A DNA stretch of 64,000 nucleotides from Gyromitra esculenta (lineage: Eukaryota; Ascomycota; Pezizomycetes; Pezizales; Discinaceae), in the NCBI GenBank assembly GCA_038503075.1, contig JBCAML010000001.1:2046001-2110000 (forward strand), given 5' to 3'. The notes beneath the pieces are model-generated. The model was given only the letters and a program-made list of their open reading frames with translations. It was not told where the DNA came from and did not search any database. The position numbers were made by a program, and so were the translations under genes. This document shows, piece by piece, positions 36,480-47,831 of the stretch; positions within the stretch are counted from its first letter, which is position 1; each line of letters opens with the position of its first letter.

Positions 36480-36700
36480 AGGGGGCTTGGCCTAAACATA
36501 CTATATCTACTCAAATAAAGCACAATGCATTCTGGTAATTGCAGCGGAAACCAAAAAAGGTGTATGATCAACTTCTGAAGGTATGATTATCCCATAATTC
36601 GCTGTTTGAAACATTCACTCATATTAATACAATAAAGCAGTAACACCCCAGCCATCATACAACACTCAAAGCGACCTTACACTAGAATCTTGCAAATCGC

Positions 36701-37096
36701 TTACTGCTCCGACAACTTCTGGTCTGCAGCCTGCTGCTTCTCCGACCCTCTCTCTTGCATCCCTCCGCACCCTGTCAGGCCACCAGCTATACCTTGTGCC
36801 TTACCCTCGGCGTTCAGCGTTGTTGGGTTTCTCGAGTCATAGTCCGTTGTCTGATCAGCTTGCTGCTTTGCTGCCCTCATCTCGTTCAGGGCGGCTTGTT
36901 TATCCTCGCGGCCGGAGTCTTGCCATGAAGGCATGCTGGTCATGCTCCCGATCATTTCCTGTTGATATCAGTTGAGAGATCGGAAAAGGGGGAGAGGGGA
37001 GGGTCATAGAATAAAAAAACTTACTGATGCAGCACCTTTGGCATACTGGAGATGTCCGCTGATTTGGGATGGGTTTTCTTTGTTCGAATTGCTCAT
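36701..37096 (-). CDS. Small hydrophilic protein, cruciform-DNA-recognition-like
   Basis: Two exons, 37096-37025 and 36958-36701, give 109 aa. The 66-nt intron runs from GTAAGT to CAACAG. The protein is Gln/Ala/Lys/Glu-rich, without Trp except in MPSWQDSG. The order SGHLQYAKGAASEMIGS, SWQDSGREDKQAALNEMRAA, AEGKAQGIAGGLTG resembles fungal proteins annotated as mismatched-base-pair and cruciform DNA recognition (Hmp1-like), which look like CsbD-type stress proteins. DNA binding is known for the Ustilago protein only. For this one, a stress-induced role is inference. Confidence 0.7.
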
Positions 37097-37715
37097 GTTG
37101 GGTGATTCTCTAAAAGGTTTATGGAAATGTGTATGATTATTTGATGAGGGAAGGATGTTATTTTTATTGGTAAAAGTCTTTTTTTGCTGTTTGTTAAGGC
37201 GGATCTGTTCGTGGTTTAAATAGTCATGTGGAGTTACGGAATTGGAGTTACGGAGCTGTGGAATGTGTACCGAGATAAATAGATGATGTATTCACGACGT
37301 CAATATCTAATCAAGACCTGGGGTAGCTAGCTATCTACTCTATGATCTTTGCGAATCTTTTCCTAGTTCGATCGTGCTGTCGAATCACAAATTGCGATCG
37401 AGATGCTGGTACGGGAAGATGATCTGGGGAATGGATATTTTATGTTGCCCTCAAGGGGTAAGGCTGAGCAGTTGGAAACGTTGGTCCCCAGTTTTTACGT
37501 CAGATTGCCACACGACCTCGCTAGATGAAGGGTCAAGGAGTAGGTATAGGTAATGATCCTTTCTTGCCTATTAATTTATCGTCGCGCAAGAAATACAAGT
37601 AGGAAGGTTATCTGAACTCTTTCTTCATAAGTATATTCCTATAATTCATAACTACATACAGTTTCGTACATCACTATTTTGAAATATGCAAAAACAGGTC
37701 CCATAGTTCCCCTTA
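37097..37715. other. Intergenic, no gene seen
   Basis: Lies between the promoter of the small gene (start at 37096) and the 3' end of the GH51 gene, both on the minus strand. No repeats or open frames of note. Confidence 0.5.
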
Positions 37716-40389
37716 TCACTTCAATTCCAAAACGGTAATCGACAATGACGGAACATTCCACTTCAAAGTCGATCCAGACTTATCTTTGGTGATAGTAGCA
37801 TCCTTCCCATTCTTAAGATCGAACTTCACAGGCGAGATAGCCGTCGCGTTACCAATGAAATTGAAACCGTATTCATCGTCGTGTCTGAGTATCGTACCGT
37901 TGATAGAATTGATCTGGAAATCGATGGAAAGGGTTAAGGGAACTGCTGTCTCTGCAGCGTTCACAAGCTGAAATCGGAATGTTAATTTTATGGACTGGAT
38001 TGCAGGGTGGAGGGTGATGGAATACCTTGATGTAGACAGAGTTGCCCTCAATTGAAGCGTGCCACCAGAGTGGGTTGAAGTCACCCTTGGTATTGATAAT
38101 AGGCAACGTCTCTGAGCCTTTGTGATGGGAGAACATTTGTTGTTGGTAGTAAGAGGTGCTTAAGACGGTTTGATTAGGATCTGCAGAGAATCCAATGAAG
38201 TCGGGCTACGATTACGTTAGGTTTATTTCCTAAGTGCTGGGGATTAGATAGGTAACTCACAGTCCACTGGTACGAGTTGAAGTTCTGGAACAACGGTGCA
38301 TAAGAGCTTAAAGTGACAACGTGCGGATTACGCTCCATTGCCAGTGCAAAGATGGCTTCCCCAATAGCTGCAACCATCGTGGGGTATACAAACCGGCCTT
38401 CACCGTTGGCCCAATCCACACCGCCAGGACGGTCCCGAGAGAGGACGGAGTATTCTCCCACAACTATGGAGGTGCGTTAGATGAGTTCGGTTTAAATCGC
38501 GGAGGGGTTTCTCACAGATAGTAACCCCTGGGTATCCAGCAATCGTTTGCCAGTTATCGAAGAAGTTGAACCTGTCTTTGAAGAACTGAGGGGTTTCATA
38601 GTGATGGAGATCCCACATGGCGCCGGGAGGAACTAAAAAATCGATCAACACCACGAATATCTTGGTAGACTTGCAGTCCGTAAAGGCTTACTGGTAGTAT
38701 TGCGGTTGGAAATAGAGGCTTCGGTTGCCTGTGATGCGATATATCTGAATCACTGTCAACGGAATTCGCCCTCGAAATTCGCCCTCGTAGTTTACTCACG
38801 TAATATTAGGATAAGCAGTTTGCAATGCCTCCAAGTATAGGGGGAAACGCCAATAGTAGGAATCACTAAACCAATCCTCATTCCCAATCTCGACGAATCT
38901 GAAACGGGGTTAGCACAGCATTTGGAGACATATATCGAAGCAGGCTTACTTAATTGTGAAAGGCTTAGGGTGACCGTGCTTTGCACGTAAAGCACCCCAT
39001 GGCGTATCGATACTCCCAGTTGCATACTGAATCTGATCGATTGCCTCTTGGATATAGATATGAAGATCTTCCTCAGGAACCGTGTTGGCAGGATGGATAT
39101 CAGCAATATCTAAAGAATAGCCAGCGTACACCGTCAAAAGTGGCTCAATCTCAAGATCTTCGCACCACTCGAGAAACTCTAGAAAACCGAGGCCATCGCT
39201 GTTGTAATAACGCTATTTTTTGTCATCAGCAAAATGAACTTTTAGAGGTCTCCCTGAAGCTGCTGCTTACCCAGTCAGCTGGTCTCCCTGGTCTGTCGAT
39301 AAGTGGCCCAATATTTTTCTTCCATTGCCATCTAGTATCGATGCTCATTCCCTCCATATTGTTGCCGCCGGGGAATCTGAGGAACTTAGGAGCTAGGTTA
39401 TGCAAATGTTCCGCCAAATCTTTTCTCAAGCCATTTGGTCTGTCTTTGTAAGTCGGCGGGAAGAGGGAAATTAGATCAAAGTAGAAAGCCTGGCCGGCTG
39501 CCTCTTTCGCATCAAAAGTAATAGCAAAAGTGTTATTGCTATTTGGTGCGAAAACAGAAGGCCTGATAACAGTGTCAAATCTTGTGTAATTGTGAACGCT
39601 GAGATCGCCGTCGAATTTTATGTTGGTTTCAGCCCAGACATCGTCCGTGAGATCTGAACGTAGTGAGACTTTCAGCCCAGTGACATTTTTGGCATATAGT
39701 GCGCCATTTGGCTTGATGTAGAAAGATGCATTGTAGTTTTGTCTATTTCACAATTTTGGGTTAGTATATCTTTATGCCTGGAGTTCAAATATGACGACTT
39801 ACGGCCTAACATCCATACCCCACCATCCCTCGTTATAGAAGCCAACCTCGCCGACCGCATTTTGCGGGATATCAACACGCAAAACGGTAGGAAGGGCCTT
39901 CGACAATGGGTTCAGAAGGTCGAGGGAGAGAATCGCGCCTCCAATTGGCTTCCACGCGGTAAGGGTTGGTGCCCATGGAATTTCGGCCTCCGAACTGACA
40001 ATCCTAGCTCCTCGCTGGTTGGCAACTCTACCAAAGTCGACATCGGATCCTAGAGAAAAAGGTAAGCTTCGCAACAAAGGTGCCGAGCGTATTTCATACC
40101 TTGGAAAGCTCGGTTTCGAATCAATTCGCCGTATAGCCCACCATCTCCAGAGTGCTGACTCAATTATCAATTTGGTTTTCCTGGGAGCTGCGAGAATAGG
40201 TAAGAAACCCACATTGATATCTTCAAAGAACAAGCCGTGTAGAAATGGCGCAGTCTTATTTCTGGTCCCCGATTTCGTGGTCACTTTTAAACTGACAGCT
40301 GCATTCGTCGTATTTGTCACAGCTACTGACTGTGCGGCCGCAGTTAGTGAAAAGCCTAGAAGCGCTCCAAGTCCAAGAAGAGCCTTCAT
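37716..40389 (-). CDS. abfA: GH51 alpha-L-arabinofuranosidase, secreted
   Basis: Eleven exons: 40389-40213, 40154-40100, 40049-39803, 39742-39271, 39212-38950, 38899-38810, 38744-38692, 38632-38516, 38463-38261, 38205-38026, 37967-37716. The sum is 2109 nt, or 702 aa, all phases consistent. A signal peptide (MKALLGLGALLGFSLTAAA) is followed by HGLFFEDIN-HSGDGGLYGEL, the family hallmark, which only appears after splicing the first two introns. The acid/base Glu412 lies in VEIGNEDW and the nucleophile Glu495 in VGEYSV. FLRFPGGN and MWDLHHYE are further GH51 motifs. The C-terminal beta-sandwich ends ITVLELK. The enzyme releases terminal arabinofuranose from arabinan and arabinoxylan outside the cell. 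Introns 1 and 2 (58 and 50 nt) together equal 108 nt without stops, so an unspliced reading looks open but scrambles exon 2. Confidence 0.95.
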
Positions 40390-40470
40390 TTTGAACCACT
40401 GTGAATTCAGCAGTGCCTAATTGAAATCCTAGAGGCAATTGACGAAGCCCTAGCGAAGAGAAAGTCGCTT

Positions 40471-40480
40471 ATTTATATAA
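40471..40480 (-). promoter_or_regulatory. TATA-like box of the arabinofuranosidase gene
   Basis: TTATATAAAT on the minus strand, about 82 bp upstream of the ATG. Inferred from sequence and position only. Confidence 0.45.
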
Positions 40481-41605
40481 GTGCGCTGTCAAATCAATCT
40501 GAAGTATTCTACGCATATTCCCACAATCAGCCGTACTTCACCCAGGATGGCGGTTTTTTTTGGTGGATCTAGCTACAGCCATTTAGCTCTCTGATTTTAC
40601 CCGTTTACTCTCGGCTTTCTTCGGGGGGATAGACAGAGTATGATTGAAAAGATTCTGGAGAATGCCTCGGAGTATCATTGAAGCGAGTTCCAACAAGGGA
40701 ATGCTTGCGCTTCATCAATTCAATGTCCACATCTACTCAACTACATCTGCATAATTTTAAACCGGGACAAGAGAAAACAATGGTCAATCGATATGAACGT
40801 TTCTGACCTGGTTTCTCACCGCATCTCCAGAGTTTCTGGGTATTACCAATGCAGTAGTTAAGCCGAATAATGGGTGGAGCCAATGGCGGGGGGATACCAG
40901 GAAGAATAGGATATGCGGGGAGATCTGGGGAAGTATATCCAGTTAGGAAACGATTTGCTATGTCGTTTAGTTCTACCGAAGAAACCCAAGAGAAGTTTAT
41001 GCTAAATTCCCCCTCGCGATTCTAGGTCTGCCATCGACTTGTTTGGTAGACTGAGGGGACGCTTAGATGACTACCCGAGAACCGCTCTTAGAAAACCTGA
41101 TCATATATCGTGAGAATATAGCTAGTTAGCTGGTTTGAGATTCTGCATATCTTCCAGATCTTATTAGGGATCTGGATTGAAAAGTAAACTCATACCTTTG
41201 ATTTATAGCACTACTAGCCAGTGGAGAGTGCACGGAGTCGTTTTATTGACATCAACAGATTAACAGCCAAAGGTACCATAAAGTGAACTCAGAACCAACT
41301 CTCAGGTATAGTTTTGGTTGCGCAATCGCTCCCAAAACTGGAGAGTGGCAATGGTACCGGTCATCTCGTGTTGCATTCGGAGCATTCCGGATAAACGACG
41401 CATTACAATTTCTGGTTACTTTGCGGGGTCAACTCTTTTTGGTTTGCATCTACAGATAGGTTACATGTATTTTGGGATTTTTATACATTTGAGGTGTGAT
41501 GGTTTACTGGTGTTGAATTGGCACAGAAACCGAACCTGGTGCATGGCATTCAGATTTAACCGACAGGTACGCGTTCAATATCCTGGGCCTGGTCGAAAAT
41601 AAGGG
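40481..41605. other. Upstream region of the GH51 gene
   Basis: No gene is recognised. The open frame 41318-41602 has no family features. TACATGTA occurs at 41462. Confidence 0.45.
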
Positions 41606-41940
41606 CTAGGGTTCGCGACCCTGATTTACTTTCGTACGGTCTGTTTGTTTATTTATTTGGCACGAGTGGGAAAAAATGACATCCAGCCTGAATATAGCTT
41701 TGGGTGATGTGGACGTTTCATGAAACCACGAGCCATCACTCGCCCACATCAACTTGATATTTGGCGTGGTAACAACACTCGTTGGAACGGCGGCCTCTAA
41801 CAAAGCAGCTCCCTCTGGAAAATCAATACTATCTATCACGGTTCTCCTTAGCATGACAGCTTCTAGAACGGTAATAGCGTTCTCACAACTGGGATGGGGA
41901 TCTTTAGAGAGGGCTGAGGATCAACGGCCCAGGCTAGAGC
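41606..41940 (-). pseudogene. Possible degraded coding remnant
   Basis: On the minus strand a stop-free stretch reads AITVLEAVMLRRTVIDSIDF, then PEGAALLEAAVPTSVV, then MWASDGSWFHETS, with protein-like composition. Just upstream, in another frame, is ESLLGLALRYVEHPLYRTLA then YSALAWAVDP, also protein-like. A frameshift near 41910 could join them. No family is recognised and no full gene can be built, so this is a weak call. Confidence 0.25.
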
Positions 41941-42077
41941 AGAATAAGCCAGTGTTCGATACAAGGGATGCTCCACATATCTCAGGGCTAAACCTAGCAG
42001 TGATTCCCGTCTATTCAACATCTAATTTAGAGAAATATAGTATTTGTTTTTTACTAGAACCAATCAACAACAATGTA

Positions 42078-43220
42078 ATGTATTTCACCGTGTAACTGCC
42101 CATCGCTAGGATTCCGCTCACTGAGATATTTTTTGCCCTTGGAGGTTGATATACAATAGCAAATGTATAAAATACGTATAGGGAAGGGCTAGAAGGCTTT
42201 ATTGAGCCCTCTAGGTTCGTTTTTAGCGACTCTGGGACCAATTGAAAGTGGTGAGTGTTGACTTATAATGTCCTAAAAAATGTCAATTTTCGCGATTTTG
42301 TGACCCCTCTTTTTTCTATTAAGAAAAAATATCCCAGAGCTTAAGAGACAATACAACAACCCAGTAGGGGGTCAAAATCCGGAGGTATACAGCTAACGTA
42401 CTTGGTATTAGCTTTGCAGGGCGTAGGTGGCTCTCCTGGTTGTGGTGCAGTTCCTAAATACCGAAAATAATCACTTTTCGGCCATTTTTAAGCAAAATAG
42501 CCAAGTAAAAATTAAGCAATACCGAAACAGAATAGTCTGCGCTAATGAGAAATATCTTTAATAATCAAGAGTAGTCTATGTGATTTTGTGACCGCTGGGG
42601 TTTATGAGATACTCAAAGTAGCCTAAGTACATTGTCCCCATACAAAAAAAAAAACCTATCCCCGGTGAACATGCTGTACTGGAGGAATAACAGCTGCTAG
42701 AGGTTACTGTTACGAACTATAGACTCACTAAATATAACGGAGAAAAGTTTAATGGTATATTAGGCGTTAACTAAACATGTTTCTTATTTTTACTTGGCCG
42801 TTTTACTCAAAAGTTCCCGAAAAGTGGTTATTTTCGGTATTTGGGGGACTGCACTGCACCACAACTAGGAGAGCTAACTACACCCTACAAAGCTAATACC
42901 AAGTACGTTAGCTGTATACCTCCGGATTCTGACTCCCTACTGGATTGTTGTATTGTCTTTTAAGCTCTGGGAAGATTTTTCTTAAAAAAAGGGGGGTTTC
43001 AAAATCGCGAAAATTATCACTTTTTAGGGCCTTATAAGTCAACACCAAGCACTGTCCATTTACCATAGGGGCTTTTAATTAGTCATAAAAAGCTTATTGA
43101 AGCTCTTTGATATTTATTGATATTAATCCTATGCATCTACTGCTTGTTCGGGCTCTAAGAGCGAAAAACGTCTCAGGTGAGCGTAATTCCGGTGATGGGC
43201 AGTTACACGGTGAAATACAT
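42078..43220. repeat. 1.14-kb fold-back element with long inverted arms
   Basis: Outer ends: left ATGTATTTCACCGTGTAACT, right its reverse complement, with TA outside both (42076-42077 and 43221-43222). Inner arms of about 240 bp (42281-42520 against 42785-43020) are roughly 85% identical when inverted, sharing GGAGGTATACAGCTAACGTA and CAATACAACAA. The segments between outer and inner arms are more diverged. No transposase frame is present. Many arm differences are C/T or G/A transitions, as expected from RIP-like or deamination decay. Fold-back or large MITE; superfamily unknown. Confidence 0.8.
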
Positions 43221-43337
43221 TAAAACAGTACATGTCTACACCCAACTACACGTCTAAAATATCAGCAAGACATTAAATAAAACTGATATCTCTACCAACA
43301 TCTTTCTCATCATTCCTCCTTCGTTATCTCCTTCTCC

Positions 43338-44631
43338 TTAACCGGCCTGATACAGTGCCGGCCCAGCCACAATATGCTCATTGATCAAACTAACATTATG
43401 TGGAGTCAAATAGATATCATCATCCACCAACGCCACAAACATCGTCCCATTGACAATCGGATTCAAATCCGAAAAGAGGTGTCCATCTGGTTGCTTTGCC
43501 TTAGCAGTACGATCCCCATCATAACCAATATCATATAGCGGTGTGTATGTCGTGTTCAGTTGCGACAGCCAGGCTACGTATTTCGCCGGTCCCTTTGCTG
43601 TAGTATTGGTGACATATTTTCCATCATAGCCAGTAACCTGACCAGGGGGATCGTAGCGGAAGGTAACCTCGCGGCCGGCGTACGAGAGCGCGGTGCGATT
43701 ATGGGTTATTGCGGGGCCGAAGTGCTTGTCGGAGCCGTTGGGGTTATTCATGATGTATAAGCTGGGGAAATTCTGCCAGCGGATGAGAGGGTTTGATGCT
43801 GGGCAGGATTTTATATAGGGCGAGAGAAGTGTCCATGCCATAGATTGAGTTACTCCTACTTCAAACCATACGGGCATCGGGAAAAGACCTTGAAACTAAC
43901 GAAGTGTTAGTATTGAAAGAGTTCAATAGGTGGATAAGGATGTAGGCACTTGCTTGTCGGAAAATCATCTGCTGTCTCGCTTCCGTAGTGATAGACTGCA
44001 ACAACAGCTGTGCCGCTGCTCGGGAATCTAAATGCTCAAGAAAACCATACACTCCACTCTCTCCGAATCTCGTCAACTTCTGGCAAAAATCGACAAACTC
44101 ATGGACGTTGGTAAACGGGTATTGGTATGTGCATTGCTTCGCAGCATTAGGGCCAAGGATATTTCTCAATAGCGTAGCATGCCCAATCTCCTGCTCCGCC
44201 ATAAACTCGATCAAAAACCGATCGTTTGCTTTCAGTCCTGCCTTCTCAAAGTCATGCACAGAGTATCGACGTAATCCTTCTTGGAAGAGATCTAGTTCAA
44301 TCCATTCCTGATTTAATGCGAGGTTGATTGATTGCCAATCAAAGTCAGACATTGCCTGGTAGACAGGCGGTGTGCTATTGGTGTTGATACCTCCAGCAGG
44401 CATGTATGGTTTGGGCTCGGGCTTTGTTAGGTTGCCTGTATTGGGATAGGGATTGTGCGGCTCAGGAGGAGTCCCAGAGGGAATGTAACCTGGAGTACCA
44501 GTGGCTTTTTGGGGGTCTGATGTGGTTGCCGTTGATATGGTACTCGTAGATACTGCGGGGCCTTGAGGGAAAGCAGCAACAAGAGTGCTAACGAGCCCGC
44601 AGCCCGCGAGGCAGATTTTGCAGAAATGCAT
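43338..44631 (-). CDS. rds1: Rds1-like stress protein with ferritin-like domain
   Basis: Two exons, 44631-43950 and 43888-43338, give 410 aa. The 61-nt intron ends TTTCAAG, and splicing restores RQASLFPMPVWFEVGVTQSM, a family signature. Signal peptide MHFCKICLAGCGLVSTLVAA is followed by a Thr/Pro-rich stretch. A ferritin-like four-helix region (about 95-260) then shows NLALNQEWIELDLFQEGLRR, FMAEQEIGHATLLRNILG and TTEARQQMIFRQ, including the E...ExxH and E-type metal-ligand spacing. The C-terminal half holds NPLIRWQNFPSLYIMNNPN and several N-glycosylation sequons. S. pombe rds1 is induced by nutrient stress. Fungal relatives are secreted or wall-associated, and their activity is unproven. Confidence 0.9.
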
Positions 44632-45675
44632 TGGGAGGTAGGCGGGGATGTTGAATGATGAGCGTGAATTCCTGAAGGGCGAAGAACCGTCATAGCTTTA
44701 TAATATGAGGAGGAGGCTTTTTGACCATAACGCCCTCGAAGAATATAGGAATTCGTCAGGATGACATCGAAAGAGGGGAGATATCACGATGACGCCCACA
44801 CTGAAGTGAAATGGAAAGTCCTCCGGCCGTCGTTGAGTCCTAACTAGAGTTTTGAGGGAGTTTTCGAAAATTCCACACCTCACTCGCAACGCTGATCGCT
44901 AGTATGTCTGCAAGATGTCCTGCAAGATCCACTGGTCGGAGGTTCATATCTGTACCCCACTATCATGCTTGTCGAACTATTTTGTAAAAATATATTCGTC
45001 GCTAGGGCTGGAAGCAGTCCTACTTTCCCGATTTCGAGGGAGGTATATGTACAATTAGACATCGTAGATACATAATATTATCTATTTGGCATGGATGTGA
45101 ATATCAACGTGAAAGGTATGCGTCATTTTACTGGAGAACTAGAAGGAGCTTGTTTAATAAAGTAGAGTAGGTACACGTACGCAATATATGAAATAGCGAA
45201 AATACTCGGGTGTTCTTGAAATCTCGAAATCGAGTTCAGCTGTGGGGCCGTGGAGGGATTGGTGTTTATGGGTGGCGTTCTGATCATGCCTTCAGTCTGA
45301 TGCTTGGGTTCGGATCGTCAAGCCGGTTCTTACATATTTATGACGTCTTGAGGGTTAAGCGAGCAGCCTTATCCAGAGCCTCAGCAAAGAGCCTCAGCAT
45401 CTCCCACGATGTTTATCATCATAGCATCCATGTACCTGCAGCACTCAAGGCTTTCCCGTGCTACATGCAAAATTAGACAAGTTATCAAAGAGGATGGCTA
45501 CAGTAAGTTTTAATGAGAGCCAGTAAGATTATCCAAATTTCATTAGTTGTTCAGACCCATCTCATGCTCAACTTGAGAAAGGACTACATGTGCAGCACGA
45601 AATACGAATCCTTAAACGATGGCGCGAAGTCTAGATACGAAAGAAAAAATATACATAAAGGAAAGAAAAATGAAA
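44632..45675. other. Intergenic, no gene seen
   Basis: Promoter region of the rds1-like gene on its left side. Only short overlapping open frames are present. No repeats of note. Confidence 0.45.
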
Positions 45676-45748
45676 AGCCCCACGCGGGGGTCGAACCCGC
45701 AACCTTGAGATTAAGAGTCTCACGCTCTACCGATTGAGCTAGCGAGGC
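45676..45748 (-). tRNA. tRNA-Lys (anticodon CTT)
   Basis: Reverse-strand copy identical over 73 nt to those at 7951, 34805 and 52855. It is followed on its own strand by TTTTCATTTTTC, a usable Pol III terminator. Confidence 0.97.
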
Positions 45749-45879
45749 TTGTGATTGGTTGTCCTATAGCAATATATAAAACTTTGCATATGCTTGAACG
45801 TTACGCTAAAATCCCATAAGAGGAGCACCATATCACTATAGTACTAAGAAGGTATGATATTCAGTATGGGAGAAGACTA

Positions 45880-46052
45880 CAGTCGCACCTTGTTATAAGG
45901 GACGTGCATAATTCGTGGGAATTTGTTCGTTAAAGCAAATTTTTCCTTATAGCAAATTTTGGGTGGTGCTAGGAGCTCAAAGTTGCACCCAACTTTCGTC
46001 CGTTACTGCAAATTTCCATTATATCGAGGTTCCTTATATCAAGGTCCGACTG
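45880..46052. repeat. Pogo-like MITE, 173 bp
   Basis: Left end CAGTCGCACCTTGTTATAAG, right end the reverse complement of a close variant (TTATATCAAGGTCCGACTG), with TA outside both ends (45878-45879 and 46053-46054). Internal copies of the TTATAnCnAGGT motif near the right end resemble the subterminal binding repeats of pogo/Tigger elements. It is the same length as the element at 51076-51248. Confidence 0.85.
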
Positions 46053-46054
46053 TA

Positions 46055-46935
46055 AGTTCGTTTGCATTCCTGCCGTCTTGGCTACTGTGTGTCTTGGGGG
46101 GCGGAGCCATGTACATAGGAGATGGGATATTGAGTTACGAGGAATTTATCATCAGCAGGGAATTCGTGTAGCTGCTTGGGGCTGAAGGAGATAGATGGTC
46201 TCCACACGAACGGTCACCTATGTACGGAGGCCCAAACAATTACTTTCAGCCAAAACAGAGCCCGACCGTTTAACGTATTATGATTTTGAGTCTTTAAATA
46301 CGAGAGGTATATGTAGTTTTCGTTAAAAACATGTATATACGTTAGATTCTGGAGGTGTTGTAACAAACTCCATAGAAGCCCTCGTGACATATCGCAAGTG
46401 TTACATACCGCTAGTGATTGATTTATCATCCGAACTTGAACACAAAGAAATATCATAAAATATATCTCACAAAGAGGAACCTTTTGCGGTGAACAAGATG
46501 GGTTGCTTCTGGGAGAAAATTTGGTAAAATTTGGGCCTGTTAGGCATTGATACATGTATGTTGTCAGTCAGTCACAGTTATCACTCGATAATATTCCTTT
46601 AGCTGTATGAGTACTAGCCGTTCCGGGGCCACACACAACCTTCGGAATACGTGCCAGGAAGGGGGAATCCGTAACTCCACAACAACCTTTGGACATTTAA
46701 ATTCGCTACCGCTATCATAGTCACCGCACGTGGATTAATCGGTTGGCTTCATATCAGGAGACTAGTGGTATCTATATTTTGGGGATACGAGACCATCAGC
46801 ATAAGTTCCAGTTACAAAGGTAATTATTTTCCTCTCGGATTTTGTATTTAGTATCCCATAATATGAGGGAAAAGTAGCCTTTAACTGAAATATACTTCCT
46901 TGGTTGCAGTCGAGATCTTACAATAAATAGTATCC
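46055..46935. other. Intergenic, no gene seen
   Basis: Short open frames only (for example 46214-46555 minus). TACATGTA occurs at 46551. Upstream region of the gene at 46936. Confidence 0.45.
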
Positions 46936-47831
46936 ATGACTTTCCCTGATATCCCAAAAGAAAACGTGGACCTCCATCACGCCATCTCGGCCATAGGGCC
47001 TGCACCAGTCGCAATAATGGGTGGTTCTCCCTTGAAGAACCCTGCTAGGACACTAGGGGAGATGAACAAAAGTGCGAGCAACTTGAGATTGATTGCTGCT
47101 AGAAACAGCTTCCTCTCCAAGACTAACGCTGAGGAGAAGATTGAGGTAGTCAAGCTAAGTAAGTCTCCATGAATATTTGTTGGTTCTTAAACCCCAGCAC
47201 AGAGTCACTAATGTACTTACCACAGGAAAATCCATGATCGTCACGCTAAAAGTTCCATCGTACAAAGAAGTGTTAAGAAAGTTGGAGGGGACACCGCACA
47301 GAGTTTCAGATATGCCTCGCGCTCGTGTTCCTGCTCGTGTTCCTGTTCTCTCTCCCGCTGCTCCCGCTGCTGATTCTGCTCCCGCTGATTCTGCTGATTC
47401 TGCTGATTCTGCTCCTGTTGAGGCTGGTTCCTCCACAACAGGTTTGGCAGTTCAAATCTTCGAATTTTTTTTTTTACTAACTAGACAATGTCTAGATGCT
47501 AAGGATTCACAGGGTTCTTCTAACGTTATGACGAAGGAGCAATACATTGCTTGGCTTCTCGAGGATCCAAATCCAGGTCCACCTAAAATTTACAAGACTG
47601 GTATGTAGAAATATTTGTGAATCGGAATCAATGGTTAATTGGAAGTTAACGAAGACAGTAGCGCCCTTGCCTTCGGAGCAGATAAAATTCGAGCATTCTG
47701 GTCTTTGTGGCGCTCGTGGATGCATGCGGGGTTGCTCTGGTCCGCCGCCTGGGACTGGGTGCCCAGTCTGTAAACCGGTTGACTTTTATGCCTCGTCGAA
47801 GCCCTACCATCCACAGTGGAAGGGGACTTGA
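46936..47831 (+). CDS. Hypothetical protein with Ala/Asp/Ser repeats and Cys-rich C-terminus
   Basis: Four exons, 46936-47158, 47226-47441, 47496-47600 and 47659-47831, give 238 aa with consistent phases. There is no signal peptide. Residues 1-75 are globular-looking (MTFPDIPKENVDLHHAIS). The middle has repeats PRARVPARVPVLSP and ADSAPADSADSADSAP. Exon 3 reads SNVMTKEQYIAWLLEDPNPG. The last exon has six Cys in CGARGCMRGCSG and GCPVC, a spacing that could bind zinc. Intron 2 (54 nt) has a perfect TACTAAC branch and T-tract, is 3n long and stop-free, so it could be kept by mistake or by alternative splicing. I do not recognise the family. Confidence 0.7.
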
